Shown here one piece after another: positions 44,650 through 54,371 of a stretch of DNA of 64,000 nucleotides. The stretch lies in the NCBI RefSeq assembly GCF_029051685.1, contig NZ_JAACFT010000002.1:1-64000 (forward strand). Reading direction: 5' to 3'. The translations under genes were made by a program, and so were the position numbers. Under the pieces are notes generated by a model. The model was not told the DNA's origin. It saw nothing but the letters and a program-made list of their open reading frames with translations, and did not search any database. Each line of letters opens with the position of its first letter. The first letter of the stretch is position 1. Source of the stretch: Bradyrhizobium sp. CSA207. GTDB lineage: Bacteria > Pseudomonadota > Alphaproteobacteria > Rhizobiales > Xanthobacteraceae.

Positions 44650-45162
44650 TTACCGCGGCCCCGGCTTCGCCGGTGCACGCCTGCGATCAGCCGCCGGCTG
44701 GTACGCAACACGCGAGTGCTGGGCGCAGTAGGGCAGGCCGGACAGCGCCCTGCCGCCGCAGAAGAAGAAATCGGGGCTCGAGGGATCGCCGACGGGCCAG
44801 TGACAGGTCGCCTCGTTCAATTCCAGCAGCGACAGCCGCTGGCTCATCGGCACCACGTTGTCGTAGGTGACCGGATCCGGCTCTACCTCGACCTCGAAGG
44901 CCTGCGCCAGCGCGGTATTGCCGCGCGAGATCGGACGGCTCACCCGCATCATGTGCTGCGCCGGGCGCGCCTTGCGCGGCCGGGGAGCAGCGGATGAAGG
45001 GCTCTTGGCGCGGCCGGACAGGCCGAGCCGGTGCACCTTTCCGATCACGGCGTTGCGGGTCACATTGCCGAGCTCAGCCGCGATCTGGCTGGCCGAAAGT
45101 CCGGCCTCCCAGAGCTTTTTCAGCTGCTCGACGCGATCATCCGACCATGTCAAAACCGTCAT
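44650..45162 (-). CDS. gcrA: Cell-cycle regulator GcrA
   Basis: 170 aa. The DNA-binding N-terminus [25 protein letters not shown] and [14 protein letters not shown] is the GcrA family signature, and the C-terminal cysteine/histidine set ([28 protein letters not shown]) interacts with sigma-70 in Caulobacter. GcrA stimulates transcription at promoters methylated by CcrM at GANTC. The upstream region is unusually rich in GANTC sites (see separate entry). Confidence 0.95.
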   Translation of the reverse strand: MTVLTWSDDRVEQLKKLWEAGLSASQIAAELGNVTRNAVIGKVHRLGLSGRAKSPSSAAPRPRKARPAQHMMRVSRPISRGNTALAQAFEVEVEPDPVTYDNVVPMSQRLSLLELNEATCHWPVGDPSSPDFFFCGGRALSGLPYCAQHSRVAYQPAADRRRAPAKPGPR

Positions 45163-45241
45163 TGCACCCTTTCCCTCGCTATGCGCCGGCCATACAGGGC
45201 CTCACAGCGAATGCCTAAGCCTTGAAAAACCCGTGCCGCCA

Positions 45242-45452
45242 GAATCCCTTAAGGCTCGCCGGACGCGCGAAGTGCGCCCGAACGTTACGCCGGTACATGA
45301 GGACTTAGAGATCAGAACCGCTGCACGAGATGTCGTATCTGACAAGCCAAACGCTACAATATGGCGTGACTCACGCGCAAGAGTCCGCCGACTCGCTTCC
45401 ACATGTTCCGTGGCTAAAACTCGCAGAATCGGCACCGCAAGACTACGGATTC
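45242..45452. promoter_or_regulatory. Cluster of six GANTC (CcrM) sites between gcrA and argD
   Basis: GANTC occurs at 45242, 45368, 45381, 45390, 45426 and 45448; five of the six fall within 85 bp. About one per 256 bp is expected by chance. CcrM methylates these sites in alphaproteobacteria and GcrA reads them, so the region probably carries methylation-dependent control of gcrA itself or of the divergent transcript. Confidence 0.7.
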
Positions 45453-45479
45453 AGCGTTTCGCGAGGCTTTCCGGCGGCA

Positions 45480-45550
45480 TTGACACCGGTTTTACCAGGC
45501 ATAAGATAGTGTCACGTGCCGCCCTTAAAAGGCGGCACGTTTCGTTTTTC
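45480..45550 (+). promoter_or_regulatory. Promoter of argD with terminator-like hairpin at its transcript start
   Basis: TTGACA (45480-45485), 16-bp spacer, TAAGAT (45502-45507). The predicted start (about 45513-45515) coincides with a perfect 10-bp stem, ACGTGCCGCC (45514-45523) and GGCGGCACGT (45531-45540), 7-nt loop, followed by TTCGTTTTTC. The stem would form from the first nucleotides of the transcript; the argD ATG is 74 nt after the stem. It could terminate early (releasing a ~35-nt RNA) or protect the 5' end. Confidence 0.65.
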
Positions 45551-45613
45551 GGGTCGGTCAATGGTGCGCTGCGTAAGCGCGTTGAGGCCGGCCTCAACAT
45601 CCAAGTGACCGTC

Positions 45614-46821
<1,208 letters not shown>

Positions 46822-46822
<1 letters not shown>

Positions 46823-47751
46823 TGAGCAAGACGCCCACACCAAAGCACTTCCTCGATATCGACGAGCTGCCGCTGTCGGAGCTCAAGAGCATGCTTGCTG
46901 CTTCCTCCGCCATGAAGGCGAAGCAGAAGGCGCATCAGCCGGTCAAGCCGCTCGAAGGCAAGACGCTGGCGATGATCTTCGAACGCCCTTCGACGCGGAC
47001 GCGGGTGTCGTTCGATGTCGCCATGCGCCAGCTCGGCGGCGAGCCCATCATGCTCACGGGTGCCGAGATGCAGCTCGGTCGCGGCGAGACCATCGCCGAC
47101 ACCGCGCGCGTGCTGTCACGCTATGTCGACGCCATCATGATCCGCATCCTCAACCACGATGCGCTGCTCGAGCTTGCGGCCAACGCGACCGTGCCCGTCA
47201 TCAATGGCCTGACGCGGCGCTCGCATCCCTGCCAGGTTATGGCCGACCTCATGACCTATGAGGAGCATCGCGGCCCGATTGAGGGCAAGACGGTGGCCTG
47301 GACCGGCGACGACAACAACGTGCTGGCGTCCTGGGCCCATGCCGCCGAACGCTTCAAGTTCCAGCTCAATGTGGCAACGCCGCCGGAGCTCGCGCCGAAG
47401 AAGGCGATGCGCGACTGGATCAAGGCGACCGGCGCCCCGATCATGCTCGGTACCGATGCGGAAGCCGCGGTGCGCGGTGCCGATTGCGTCGTCACCGACA
47501 CCTGGGTGTCGATGGGCGACAAGGAAGGCGAGCACCGCCACAACGTGCTCAAGCCCTATCAGGTCAATGCCAAGCTGATGTCGCTGGCCAAGCCCGACGC
47601 GCTGTTCATGCACTGCCTGCCCGCCCATCGCGGCGAGGAAGTCACCGACGAGGTGATCGACGGCCCGCAATCGGTCGTGTTCGACGAGGCCGAAAACCGC
47701 CTGCACGCGCAGAAGGGCATTTTGGCCTGGTGCTTCGACGCGGTGAAGTAA
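46822..47751 (+). CDS. argF: Ornithine carbamoyltransferase
   Basis: 309 aa from ATG 46822. Carbamoyl-phosphate site [12 protein letters not shown], the [11 protein letters not shown] motif, ornithine-binding [12 protein letters not shown] and the active-site [11 protein letters not shown] are all intact. Makes citrulline from ornithine and carbamoyl phosphate in the cytoplasm. Co-transcribed with argD. Confidence 0.95.
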
Positions 47752-48058
47752 TCTCGCTGTCGTCCCAGTGGCGGCAGTGAGAGTGTAGTATCGGCGGCGC
47801 CTCATACGCGATCGTCGTCCCGGATAAGCGCGCCAGAAGTGCGCGCCGATCCGGGACCCATACCGCGGAATCCATCTTGGGGCAGGCAAGCGGAGACCAA
47901 TGGTCTTCGCCAAACCAATATGGATCCCGGATCTGCGCTTGCGCTTGTCCGGGACGACATCGAGTTTGAAATTGCTTCGTAGATCCCAACTCGCATCCGG
48001 AACACGCTACTCAACTGCCCCCTTCCAATCCACCTCTTCCGACCCCAGATAGAGCGCC
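47752..48058. repeat. Intergenic region with GTCGTCCCGGA-family repeat
   Basis: 307 bp between argF and hslO. The repeat occupies 47814-47958: ends GTCGTCCCGGATAAGCG and CGCTTGTCCGGGACGAC, inner GATCCGGGACCCATACCG/ATATGGATCCCGGATC. Downstream, 47959-48058, I see no motif; it should hold the hslO promoter. Confidence 0.75.
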
Positions 48059-49066
48059 ATGGTTTCCCAATCCCCTGACATGAAAACCGGGCCCGAAGGC
48101 CCGGTTCGCGCACCATCAGCGGTTCCGATCGATGACGCCGTGCTGCCCTACGAGATCGACGCGCTCGACGTGCGCGGGCGCCTGGTGCGGCTCGGCTCGG
48201 CGCTCGATGAGATCCTCACCAAGCACGACTATCCCGCCCCGGTCGGCAAGCTGCTCGGCGAAGCCATCGTGCTGACGACGCTGCTCGGTTCAACGCTGAA
48301 GTTCGAAGGCCGCTTCATCCTGCAGGCCCAGACCGACGGCCCGGTGTCGTTCCTTGTGGTGGATTACAAGGCGCCGGACCATTTGCGCGCCTATGCCCGC
48401 TATGACGCCGCGCGCCTTGGCGATGCACGTGACTCCGGCTCGCTGCTCGGGCGCGGCCATCTCGCCATGACCGTCGACCAGGGTCCCGACATGAGCCGCT
48501 ACCAGGGCCTGGTCGCGCTCGACGGTGGCAGCCTGGAAGACGCCGCCCACGAATATTTTCTGCGTTCCGAGCAGATTCCGACGCGCGTCCGCCTCGCCGT
48601 CGGCGAGGAGTGGCGCTCGAACGATGGCGGCAAGCACCGCTGGCGCGCCGGCGGCATGCTGATGCAGTTCCTGCCGAAAGCGCCGGAGCGCGCGCAGCAG
48701 GCCGATTTGCATCCCGGCGATGCGCCCGAAGGCGTGCAAGTGCACAGCGTCGCCGAGGACGATGCCTGGGTCGAGGCACGTGCGCTGACCGACACCGTCG
48801 AGGATGTCGAATTGATCGATCCCGAGCTCTCGGGCGAGCGGCTGCTCTACCGTCTCTTCCACGAGCGCGGCGTGCGCGTGTTCAATCCGCTGGTCCTGAA
48901 GGCGCAATGCTCCTGCTCGCGCGACGCCGTCGCCGCCATGCTGAAGAGCTTTTCGCCGGACGATCGCGCCGCGATGGTCAAGGACGACAAGGTCGTCGTG
49001 ACCTGCGAGTTCTGCTCGTCAGTCTATGAGTTCACGCCGCACGAGGCAGGCGTGGAGGGCGCGTGA
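48059..49066 (+). CDS. hslO: Redox-regulated chaperone Hsp33
   Basis: 335 aa. N-terminal chaperone domain with the LGEAIVLTTLLGSTLKFEGRF and GPVSFLVVDY segments; C-terminal zinc switch CSCS (about 278-281) and CEFC (about 312-315), the CxC and CxxC pairs that bind Zn when reduced and release it under oxidation plus heat. Cytoplasmic holdase. Met8 (48080) is an alternative start; DNA at 48085-48106 has a perfect 9-bp stem AACCGGGCC/GGCCCGGTT that would hide this region. Confidence 0.95.
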   Translation: MVSQSPDMKTGPEGPVRAPSAVPIDDAVLPYEIDALDVRGRLVRLGSALDEILTKHDYPAPVGKLLGEAIVLTTLLGSTLKFEGRFILQAQTDGPVSFLVVDYKAPDHLRAYARYDAARLGDARDSGSLLGRGHLAMTVDQGPDMSRYQGLVALDGGSLEDAAHEYFLRSEQIPTRVRLAVGEEWRSNDGGKHRWRAGGMLMQFLPKAPERAQQADLHPGDAPEGVQVHSVAEDDAWVEARALTDTVEDVELIDPELSGERLLYRLFHERGVRVFNPLVLKAQCSCSRDAVAAMLKSFSPDDRAAMVKDDKVVVTCEFCSSVYEFTPHEAGVEGA

Positions 49067-49079
49067 TGCGCCCATCCTC

Positions 49080-49158
49080 CGTCATTGCGAGCGCAGCGAA
49101 GCAATCCAGAGTCTTTTAGCGGAGGGATTCTGGATTGCTTCGCTGCGCTCGCAATGAC
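49080..49158. repeat. Palindromic repeat, GCGAGCGCAGCGAAGCAATCC family
   Basis: Near-perfect mirror: CGTCATTGCGAGCGCAGCG with CGCTGCGCTCGCAATGACG, loop around GAGTCTTTTAGCGGAGGGATTC. Lies between convergent hslO and apaG. Confidence 0.8.
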
Positions 49159-49186
49159 GAGGTTGGGGAAGCTGCGCGCCGCCCCC

Positions 49187-49579
49187 TCAGTTCAACACCC
49201 GCTTGTTGTCCGGGCTGTCGAGCGAGAATGTCGGCACGTCGATGTCAAAACGCTCGCCGCTTTCGGTCACCATCTGGTAGCGGCCGGTCATGAAGCCCGA
49301 GGCGGTCGTGAGTGGTACGCCGGAGGTGTATTCGAAGCGCTCGCCGGGTGCCAAGATCGGCTGCTCGCCGACCACGCCCTCGCCCTTGACCTCCTGCTGC
49401 CGGCCGGAGGCGTCGGTGATGATCCAGTGCCGCGTCTTGAGCTGCACGGTCTCATCCCCGGAGTTGGTGATGACGATGGTGTAGGACCAGAAAAAGCGGG
49501 AGCGGTCGGCCGACGACTGCTCCGGAACAAAGTTCGGCTGGACGGTCACTTCGATCTGGCGGGTCACGGCGCGGTACAT
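49187..49579 (-). CDS. apaG: ApaG (Co2+/Mg2+ efflux-associated) protein
   Basis: 130 aa from ATG 49579 (MYRAVTRQIEVTVQPNF), the usual ApaG length; in-frame ATGs at 49588 and 49591 are alternatives and SD support is weak for all. Fibronectin-III-like ApaG domain with SRFFWSYTIVITNSG, RHWIITDASG and GVVGEQPILAPGERFEYTSG. Family name comes from Salmonella CorD; molecular role unclear, with pyrophosphate-binding reported for a relative. Confidence 0.9.
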   Translation of the reverse strand: MYRAVTRQIEVTVQPNFVPEQSSADRSRFFWSYTIVITNSGDETVQLKTRHWIITDASGRQQEVKGEGVVGEQPILAPGERFEYTSGVPLTTASGFMTGRYQMVTESGERFDIDVPTFSLDSPDNKRVLN

Positions 49580-49763
49580 GGTTGGCATCATAACGAAATC
49601 CGGGCCGGGAACCAAACGCCGGAGGCGGTTTTCCCGACATCGTGCCGCCAGAATTCGAACGGAAGACGCCCCAATGTGATCCAGTCGCTTTGCGAGACCG
49701 CGGCCGGACGATACACTCCTTAACGTCTTAACGTCGCGATTTGCGTGAGGGTTTCGGGCCCCG

Positions 49764-51020
49764 ATGACCATTGCCGACCAAGTGACGGGATCGACGATTG
49801 CGGGACCCGCGGACGCCAAATCCGCAGGTACGAGACCCCGTGCCGCCGCGCCGGCCATCACGCTGCCGGCCATCGGCGAGCGTGAGCTCAGGCTCGACCT
49901 GTTCCGCGGTCTGGCGCTGTGGCTGATCTTCATCGACCATCTGCCGACGAGCCTTCTGACCTGGTTCACGATCCGCAATTACGGCTTCAGCGACGCCACT
50001 GAAATCTTCATCTTCATCTCCGGCTATACCGCCGCCTTCGTCTATGGCCGCGCCATGCTGGAAAGCGGCGTCGTCATCGCCACCGCGCGCATCCTGCGCC
50101 GGGTCTGGCAGATCTATGTCGCCCACGTCTTCCTGTTCACGATCTTCCTCGCCGAAATATCCTACGTCGCGACCAGCTTCGAGAACCCGCTCTACACCGA
50201 AGAGATGGGCATCATGGATTTCCTCAAGCAGCCCGACGTCACCATCGTGCAGGCGCTGCTGTTGCGCTTCCGTCCGGTCAACATGGACGTGCTGCCGCTC
50301 TACATCGTGCTGATGCTGGCGCTGCCTTTGATCCTCTGGTCGATGAAATGGAAGCCCGACGTCACGCTCGGCCTCTCCGTTGTCCTCTACGCCGTCACCT
50401 GGGAATACGACCTCTACTTCTCGGCCTATCCGAACGGATTCTGGGCGTTCAATCCGTTGGCTTGGCAATTGCTTTTCGTGTTCGGTGCATGGTGTGCGCT
50501 CGGAGGTGCGCGACGCATGTCGCGCATTCTGGCTTCGCCCGTGACGATGTGGATCTCGATCGCTTATCTCGTTGCGGCGTTCTACGTGACGATGACCTGG
50601 TACGTGCCGCAATTGTCCCATCTGATGCCGAAGCGGCTCGAGCAGTGGATGTATCCGATCGACAAGACCGACCTTGACGTGCTGCGCTTCACCCATTTCC
50701 TGGCACTGGCCGCGCTCACCGTGCGCTTCCTGCCGCGGGATTGGCCGGGCCTGAGCTCGCCCTGGCTGCGGCCGCTGATCCTGTGCGGTCAGCATTCCCT
50801 GGAGATCTTCTGCCTCGGCGTCTTCCTGGCCTTCGCCGGCCATTTCGTCCTGGCCGAGGTGTCCGGCGGCCCGGTCATGCATGCGTTGATTAGTCTTTCG
50901 GGAATCCTGATCATGTGGGCCGTGGCCTGGGTGATTTCGTGGTACAAGCGCGTGGCTGACAAGAGCGGTTCGAAGACCAAAAGCGCCATCGGCAGCGCCG
51001 ATATGGCGGGAGGGGGCTGA
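49764..51020 (+). CDS. opgC: OpgC-type acyltransferase (osmoregulated periplasmic glucan modification)
   Basis: 418 aa integral membrane protein with about ten helices. Starts with a 35-residue Ala/Pro-rich cytoplasmic tail, then RELRLDLFRGLALWLIFIDHLP, the RGLALxxxxxDH block that marks OpgC and acyltransferase-3 relatives. OpgC adds succinyl groups to periplasmic glucans; Bradyrhizobium makes cyclic beta-1,3;1,6 glucans that matter in symbiosis. The two SGNH genes follow with a 1-bp overlap and a 12-bp gap, suggesting a joint operon for glucan decoration. Confidence 0.85.
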   Translation: MTIADQVTGSTIAGPADAKSAGTRPRAAAPAITLPAIGERELRLDLFRGLALWLIFIDHLPTSLLTWFTIRNYGFSDATEIFIFISGYTAAFVYGRAMLESGVVIATARILRRVWQIYVAHVFLFTIFLAEISYVATSFENPLYTEEMGIMDFLKQPDVTIVQALLLRFRPVNMDVLPLYIVLMLALPLILWSMKWKPDVTLGLSVVLYAVTWEYDLYFSAYPNGFWAFNPLAWQLLFVFGAWCALGGARRMSRILASPVTMWISIAYLVAAFYVTMTWYVPQLSHLMPKRLEQWMYPIDKTDLDVLRFTHFLALAALTVRFLPRDWPGLSSPWLRPLILCGQHSLEIFCLGVFLAFAGHFVLAEVSGGPVMHALISLSGILIMWAVAWVISWYKRVADKSGSKTKSAIGSADMAGGG

Positions 51021-51799
51021 TGAAGGCGAAGGTTCTCCTGAGCCTGATCCTGCTTTGCGGTGGTTTTGCCGCGCCCCCGGCGCGCGCGGACGCTGCTGCG
51101 CCGGCCGTTCCCGTTGCGCCCGCCGCCTGCGAATTGCCGCCCTATCTGCTTGCGACCGAGAGCCAGCTGCACAAGGTCGCCGACGCCGTGAAAGCGGGCA
51201 AACCGCTCGAGATCCTGGTCATCGGCAGCCGTTCGACCACGATTCCGGCCTCGGAGGACAGCTCCTATCCGGCGCGGATGCAGGCGATCCTGAAGGAAAA
51301 GCTGCCACCGTCGGAGGCCGTGCACGTCTCCGTAGAAATACAGAGCAAGAAAACGGCGGAGGAGGCCGCCACCACCTTCGTTAAGCTGATGGAAGCGAAA
51401 AGGCCTACTTTGGTCATCTGGCAGACCGGGACCGTGGATGCTATCCGAGCCATCGATCCCGACGAGTTTCGCGGCGCACTGACCGAAGGGGTTGCTGCGT
51501 TGCAAAATGCAGGGGCTGACGTCATCTTGATGAACTTGCAATACAGCCCACGGACCGAAACCATGATCTCGGCGCCGCCCTATCTCGATAATATGCGGGT
51601 GGTGGCCCAGGAGCATGACGTTCCGCTGTTCGATCGTTTCGCGATCATGCGGCAATGGAACGATCAGGGTCAGTTCGACCTGTTCAGCCCGTCTCGCGGC
51701 CCTGAACTGGCGAAGCAGGTCCATGATTGCCTTGGCCGGGCGTTGGCACAGTTTGTGATCGACGCTGCCCATCTGGGTCCGGTCCAGCCGCAAAATTGA
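51020..51799 (+). CDS. SGNH/GDSL-hydrolase-like secreted protein, probably catalytically inactive
   Basis: 259 aa, ATG overlapping the opgC stop by one base. Signal peptide MKAKVLLSLILLCGGFAAPPARA. Same fold and layout as the next protein, but active-site positions differ: block I reads ILVIGSRSTTIP (Ser retained), the GxND-like block III is WQTGTVDAI (Asn lost), and the Asp-xx-His block V is replaced by FDLFSPSRGPE (His missing). Because of these changes I expect a binding or scaffold role rather than hydrolysis. Periplasmic. A paralogue formed by duplication. Confidence 0.75.
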   Translation: MKAKVLLSLILLCGGFAAPPARADAAAPAVPVAPAACELPPYLLATESQLHKVADAVKAGKPLEILVIGSRSTTIPASEDSSYPARMQAILKEKLPPSEAVHVSVEIQSKKTAEEAATTFVKLMEAKRPTLVIWQTGTVDAIRAIDPDEFRGALTEGVAALQNAGADVILMNLQYSPRTETMISAPPYLDNMRVVAQEHDVPLFDRFAIMRQWNDQGQFDLFSPSRGPELAKQVHDCLGRALAQFVIDAAHLGPVQPQN

Positions 51800-51811
51800 G
51801 GTCTAGCGTTA

Positions 51812-52810
51812 ATGAGTTCTCTCCGCCCTTTTTGCCTGACGACATGGCTGGCCGCGCCCGCAGCGGCGGCGCTGCTGTTGCTGACACCTGCTTCGCCGTC
51901 GCACGCGCAGTCGCACGCCGCACAGGCAACTCCCGCGCCAGCGCAAACCGCTAGTCCTGCTCCCGCATCGCCCTCCCAGACCACCGTTGCTGCCACCAAC
52001 CCGGCCGCCGAGCAGCGCGGCATCGCCGCGCGCGCCATCGACAAGGTGAAGCAGGTCGCGAAATCCGCCGGCGACATTTTTGGCCGCGTGCCCTGCCTGC
52101 CGCCCAAGGGCAGCTCGAAGGCGATGGGCTCGCTGCCGCATGTCGCGAACAAGCTCGTCGCCGGGCAGCCCGTCGTGATCGTCGCATTCGGCTCGTCGTC
52201 GACCGCGGGCTACGGCGCGAGCTCGCCCGATTTCAATTATCCCAACCGTCTCGCCGCGCAGCTTCGCCGGCAATATCCGAGCGCCGACATCACCGTCGTC
52301 AATGCCGGCGTCGGCGGCGAGGACGCGCCCGAAATGATGAAACGCCTCCAGAAGGAGGTGATCGACGTGCATCCGGATATGGTGATCTGGCAGGTCGGCA
52401 CCAATGCCGTGCTGCGCAATCTCGATCCCAGCGACACCGCCAAGCTCGTCGAGAACGGTATCTCCCGCATCCAGGCTGGCGGCGGCACCGATATCGTGCT
52501 GGTCGATCCGCAATATTCGCCGGCGGTCAACCAGCGCGCCGAGAGCGCCGGCAAGATGGTGAAGCTGCTCGGCAAGGTCGCCGAGCTCCGTCACGTCGGC
52601 ATCTTCCCCCGTTTCGAGGTGATGCGCGACTGGCACGAGACGCAGTCGATCCCGGTGGAAAGCTTCGTCATTGCCGACGGCCTGCACATGAACGACTGGG
52701 GCTACGCATGCTTCGCCCAGCTCCTCGGCGACGACATCATCCGCTCCGTCGGCCAGATCAAGATCGGCGTCAACGTGCCCGCGGACGTGCGGACCTACCG
52801 GCCGATGTGA
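51812..52810 (+). CDS. SGNH/GDSL hydrolase family protein (active-site residues retained)
   Basis: 332 aa. N-terminal hydrophobic segment (about residues 8-30, ending SHAQ) and an Ala/Pro/Gln-rich linker precede an SGNH domain from about residue 105. Block I FGSSSTAGYGA (Ser), block II VVNAGVGGED (Gly), block III WQVGTNAVLR (Asn) and block V IADGLHMNDWGY (Asp, His) are all present. Likely a periplasmic esterase or acyltransferase acting on carbohydrate acyl groups, fitting the opgC operon. Substrate untested. Confidence 0.8.
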   Translation: MSSLRPFCLTTWLAAPAAAALLLLTPASPSHAQSHAAQATPAPAQTASPAPASPSQTTVAATNPAAEQRGIAARAIDKVKQVAKSAGDIFGRVPCLPPKGSSKAMGSLPHVANKLVAGQPVVIVAFGSSSTAGYGASSPDFNYPNRLAAQLRRQYPSADITVVNAGVGGEDAPEMMKRLQKEVIDVHPDMVIWQVGTNAVLRNLDPSDTAKLVENGISRIQAGGGTDIVLVDPQYSPAVNQRAESAGKMVKLLGKVAELRHVGIFPRFEVMRDWHETQSIPVESFVIADGLHMNDWGYACFAQLLGDDIIRSVGQIKIGVNVPADVRTYRPM

Positions 52811-52813
52811 CCT

Positions 52814-52930
52814 TGTAGGGTGGGTTAGCCCTGCGGCTGCGCGAAGCGCAGTCCGCTGGCGTAACCCACCATGCTTCAGCGAATGCCGAACGAAGTTGGT
52901 GGATTACGCCTTCGGCTAATCCACCCTACG
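52814..52930. repeat. Palindromic repeat, TGTAGGGTGGGTTAG type
   Basis: Left end TGTAGGGTGGGTTAGCC and right end GGCTAATCCACCCTACG are near-complementary and enclose further arms (GCGAAGCGC, GTAACCCACC, GGTGGATTACGCC). A compact intergenic element between the SGNH and metZ genes, which converge here. Confidence 0.75.
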
Positions 52931-52939
52931 AAGTTAGCC

Positions 52940-54136
52940 TCACGCCTTCTCCAGCGCTCTGGTGAGATCCTCGATCAGATCATCCGCATGCTCGAGCCCC
53001 GCCGAGAAGCGGATAAAGCCTTCGCTGATGCCGAGCGCGGCGCGGTCTTCCGGCTTCAGGCGCTGATGGGTGGTGGTCGCCGGATGCGTCACCAGGCTCT
53101 TGGCGTCGCCGAGATTGTTCGAAATCTTCGCGAGCTTGAGCTCGTTGAGCACGCGGAATGCACCCTGCTTGCCGCCCTTGACCTCGAAGCCGACCAGTGT
53201 CGAGCCTCCGCGCATCTGCTTCTTCACCAGCGCCGCCTGCGGATGATCGGCGCGGCCGGGAAAGACCAGCCTGGAAATCTTGGGATGGCTCGCCAGCACG
53301 TCGGCGATGCGGGCCGCCGTCTCGGTCTGCGCGCGCACGCGTACGCCCAGCGTCTCCAAACCCTTGAGCAGGACCCAGGCGTTGAACGGCGAGATCGACG
53401 GGCCGGTCTGGCGCATGAAATTGTGGATGTGCTCGGCGATGAAGGCTTCAGACGACAGGATGATGCCGCCGAGGCAGCGGCCCTGGCCGTCGATGTGCTT
53501 GGTCGCGGAATAGACGACGACGTCGGCACCAAGGGCGAGCGGGCTCTGCCAGATTGGTGTCGCAAACACGTTGTCGACGATCAGCCGCGCGCCGCCCTTG
53601 TGCGCGATCTCGGCAATCGCGGGAATGTCGAGCACGTCGAGCGTCGGATTGGTCGGGCTCTCCAGGAAGAATGTTTTCGTGTTCGGCTTCACCGCACGTT
53701 GCCACTTGTCGAGATCGAGGCCGTCGACCAGAGTCGTTTCGATGCCGTAGCGGGGAAGAAGGTCCTGCACGACATAGAGGCACGAGCCGAACAGCGCGCG
53801 CGAGGCCACAACATGATCGCCGGCCTTCAGCGGCGCCAGGATCGCGGTCGTCACCGCGGCCATGCCGGTCGCGGCCGAGCGGGCGGCTTCGGCGCCTTCG
53901 AGCTCGATCATGCGTCGCTCGAACATCGCGATCGTCGGATTGGAATAGCGTGAGTAGATGAAGCCGGGATCCTCGCCCTTGAACCGCGCCTCGCACTCCT
54001 CGGCGCTGTTGTAGACATAGCCCTGCGTCAGGAACAGCGCCTCGGACGTCTCGCCATATTGCGAGCGCAGGGTGCCGGAATGGACCAGACGGGTTTCGGG
54101 ACGGTAATGTGCGGTGGACGCCGGGGACTTCGACAT
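52940..54136 (-). CDS. metZ: O-succinylhomoserine sulfhydrylase
   Basis: 398 aa from ATG 54136 (MSKSPASTAHYRPETRLVHSG); a longer frame extends into the riboswitch leader and is not coding. Cys/Met metabolism PLP family: YSRYSNPT, AATGMAAVTTAILAPLKAGDHVV, and the PLP lysine in VVYSATKHIDGQGR. Converts O-succinylhomoserine plus sulfide to homocysteine (direct sulfhydrylation). The SD GGAGAGGTCC precedes the start. Expression is almost certainly lowered by SAM through the leader SAM-II riboswitch. Confidence 0.9.
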   Translation of the reverse strand: MSKSPASTAHYRPETRLVHSGTLRSQYGETSEALFLTQGYVYNSAEECEARFKGEDPGFIYSRYSNPTIAMFERRMIELEGAEAARSAATGMAAVTTAILAPLKAGDHVVASRALFGSCLYVVQDLLPRYGIETTLVDGLDLDKWQRAVKPNTKTFFLESPTNPTLDVLDIPAIAEIAHKGGARLIVDNVFATPIWQSPLALGADVVVYSATKHIDGQGRCLGGIILSSEAFIAEHIHNFMRQTGPSISPFNAWVLLKGLETLGVRVRAQTETAARIADVLASHPKISRLVFPGRADHPQAALVKKQMRGGSTLVGFEVKGGKQGAFRVLNELKLAKISNNLGDAKSLVTHPATTTHQRLKPEDRAALGISEGFIRFSAGLEHADDLIEDLTRALEKA

Positions 54137-54144
54137 AGGACCTC

Positions 54145-54230
54145 TCCAACGTGACCATTCTTGAAAAATGGTCACAAAAAAACCGGCCTGGATATCTCCA
54201 CTGGCCGGGATCACAGAGGTCCCCGGCCTG
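54145..54230 (-). terminator. Terminator/antiterminator and second hairpin in the metZ leader
   Basis: Reading on the minus strand after the riboswitch: GGCCGGGG (54222-54229) can pair with CCCGGCC (54203-54209), or CCGGCC (54203-54208) can pair with GGCCGG (54183-54188) directly followed by TTTTTTT (54176-54182). The second is a rho-independent terminator; the two stems share one strand and exclude each other. Downstream, GTGACCATT/AATGGTCAC (54151-54175) forms another 9-bp stem just ahead of the SD. Confidence 0.75.
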
Positions 54231-54280
54231 TTTAGCGATTTATTTAACGTGGCTGCAAGCCGGCCGGCTCAAATCACCAC
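54231..54280 (-). ncRNA. SAM-II riboswitch upstream of metZ
   Basis: On the minus strand the sequence carries the SAM-II core in order: TGATTTGA, the paired GGCTTGC segment, CCACGTTAAA and the closing CGCTAAA. The downstream CCGTTAAA-like and GCTAAA blocks form the H-type pseudoknot that binds S-adenosylmethionine. SAM-II is typical of metA/metZ/metX leaders in alphaproteobacteria. In the usual model SAM binding lowers expression; here a terminator lies 20-55 nt downstream. Confidence 0.92.
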
Positions 54281-54371
54281 GGGATAAGTCATGCTCATAT
54301 TCTGCAATGCCCTTTTCGTCAAGGCGTCCATCGGATAGCCGTAAAAGGCTCGTTTTGCCGCGTTTTCGGAT

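Noticed and set aside
44867..45613. Long N-terminal extension of ArgD
   Set aside because: The extension crosses the gcrA start, a promoter and a hairpin; ArgD family alignment begins at 45614.
48085..48106. Terminator within hslO
   Set aside because: The 9-bp stem has no T tract and lies within or next to the start of the coding region; it may affect translation but is not a terminator.
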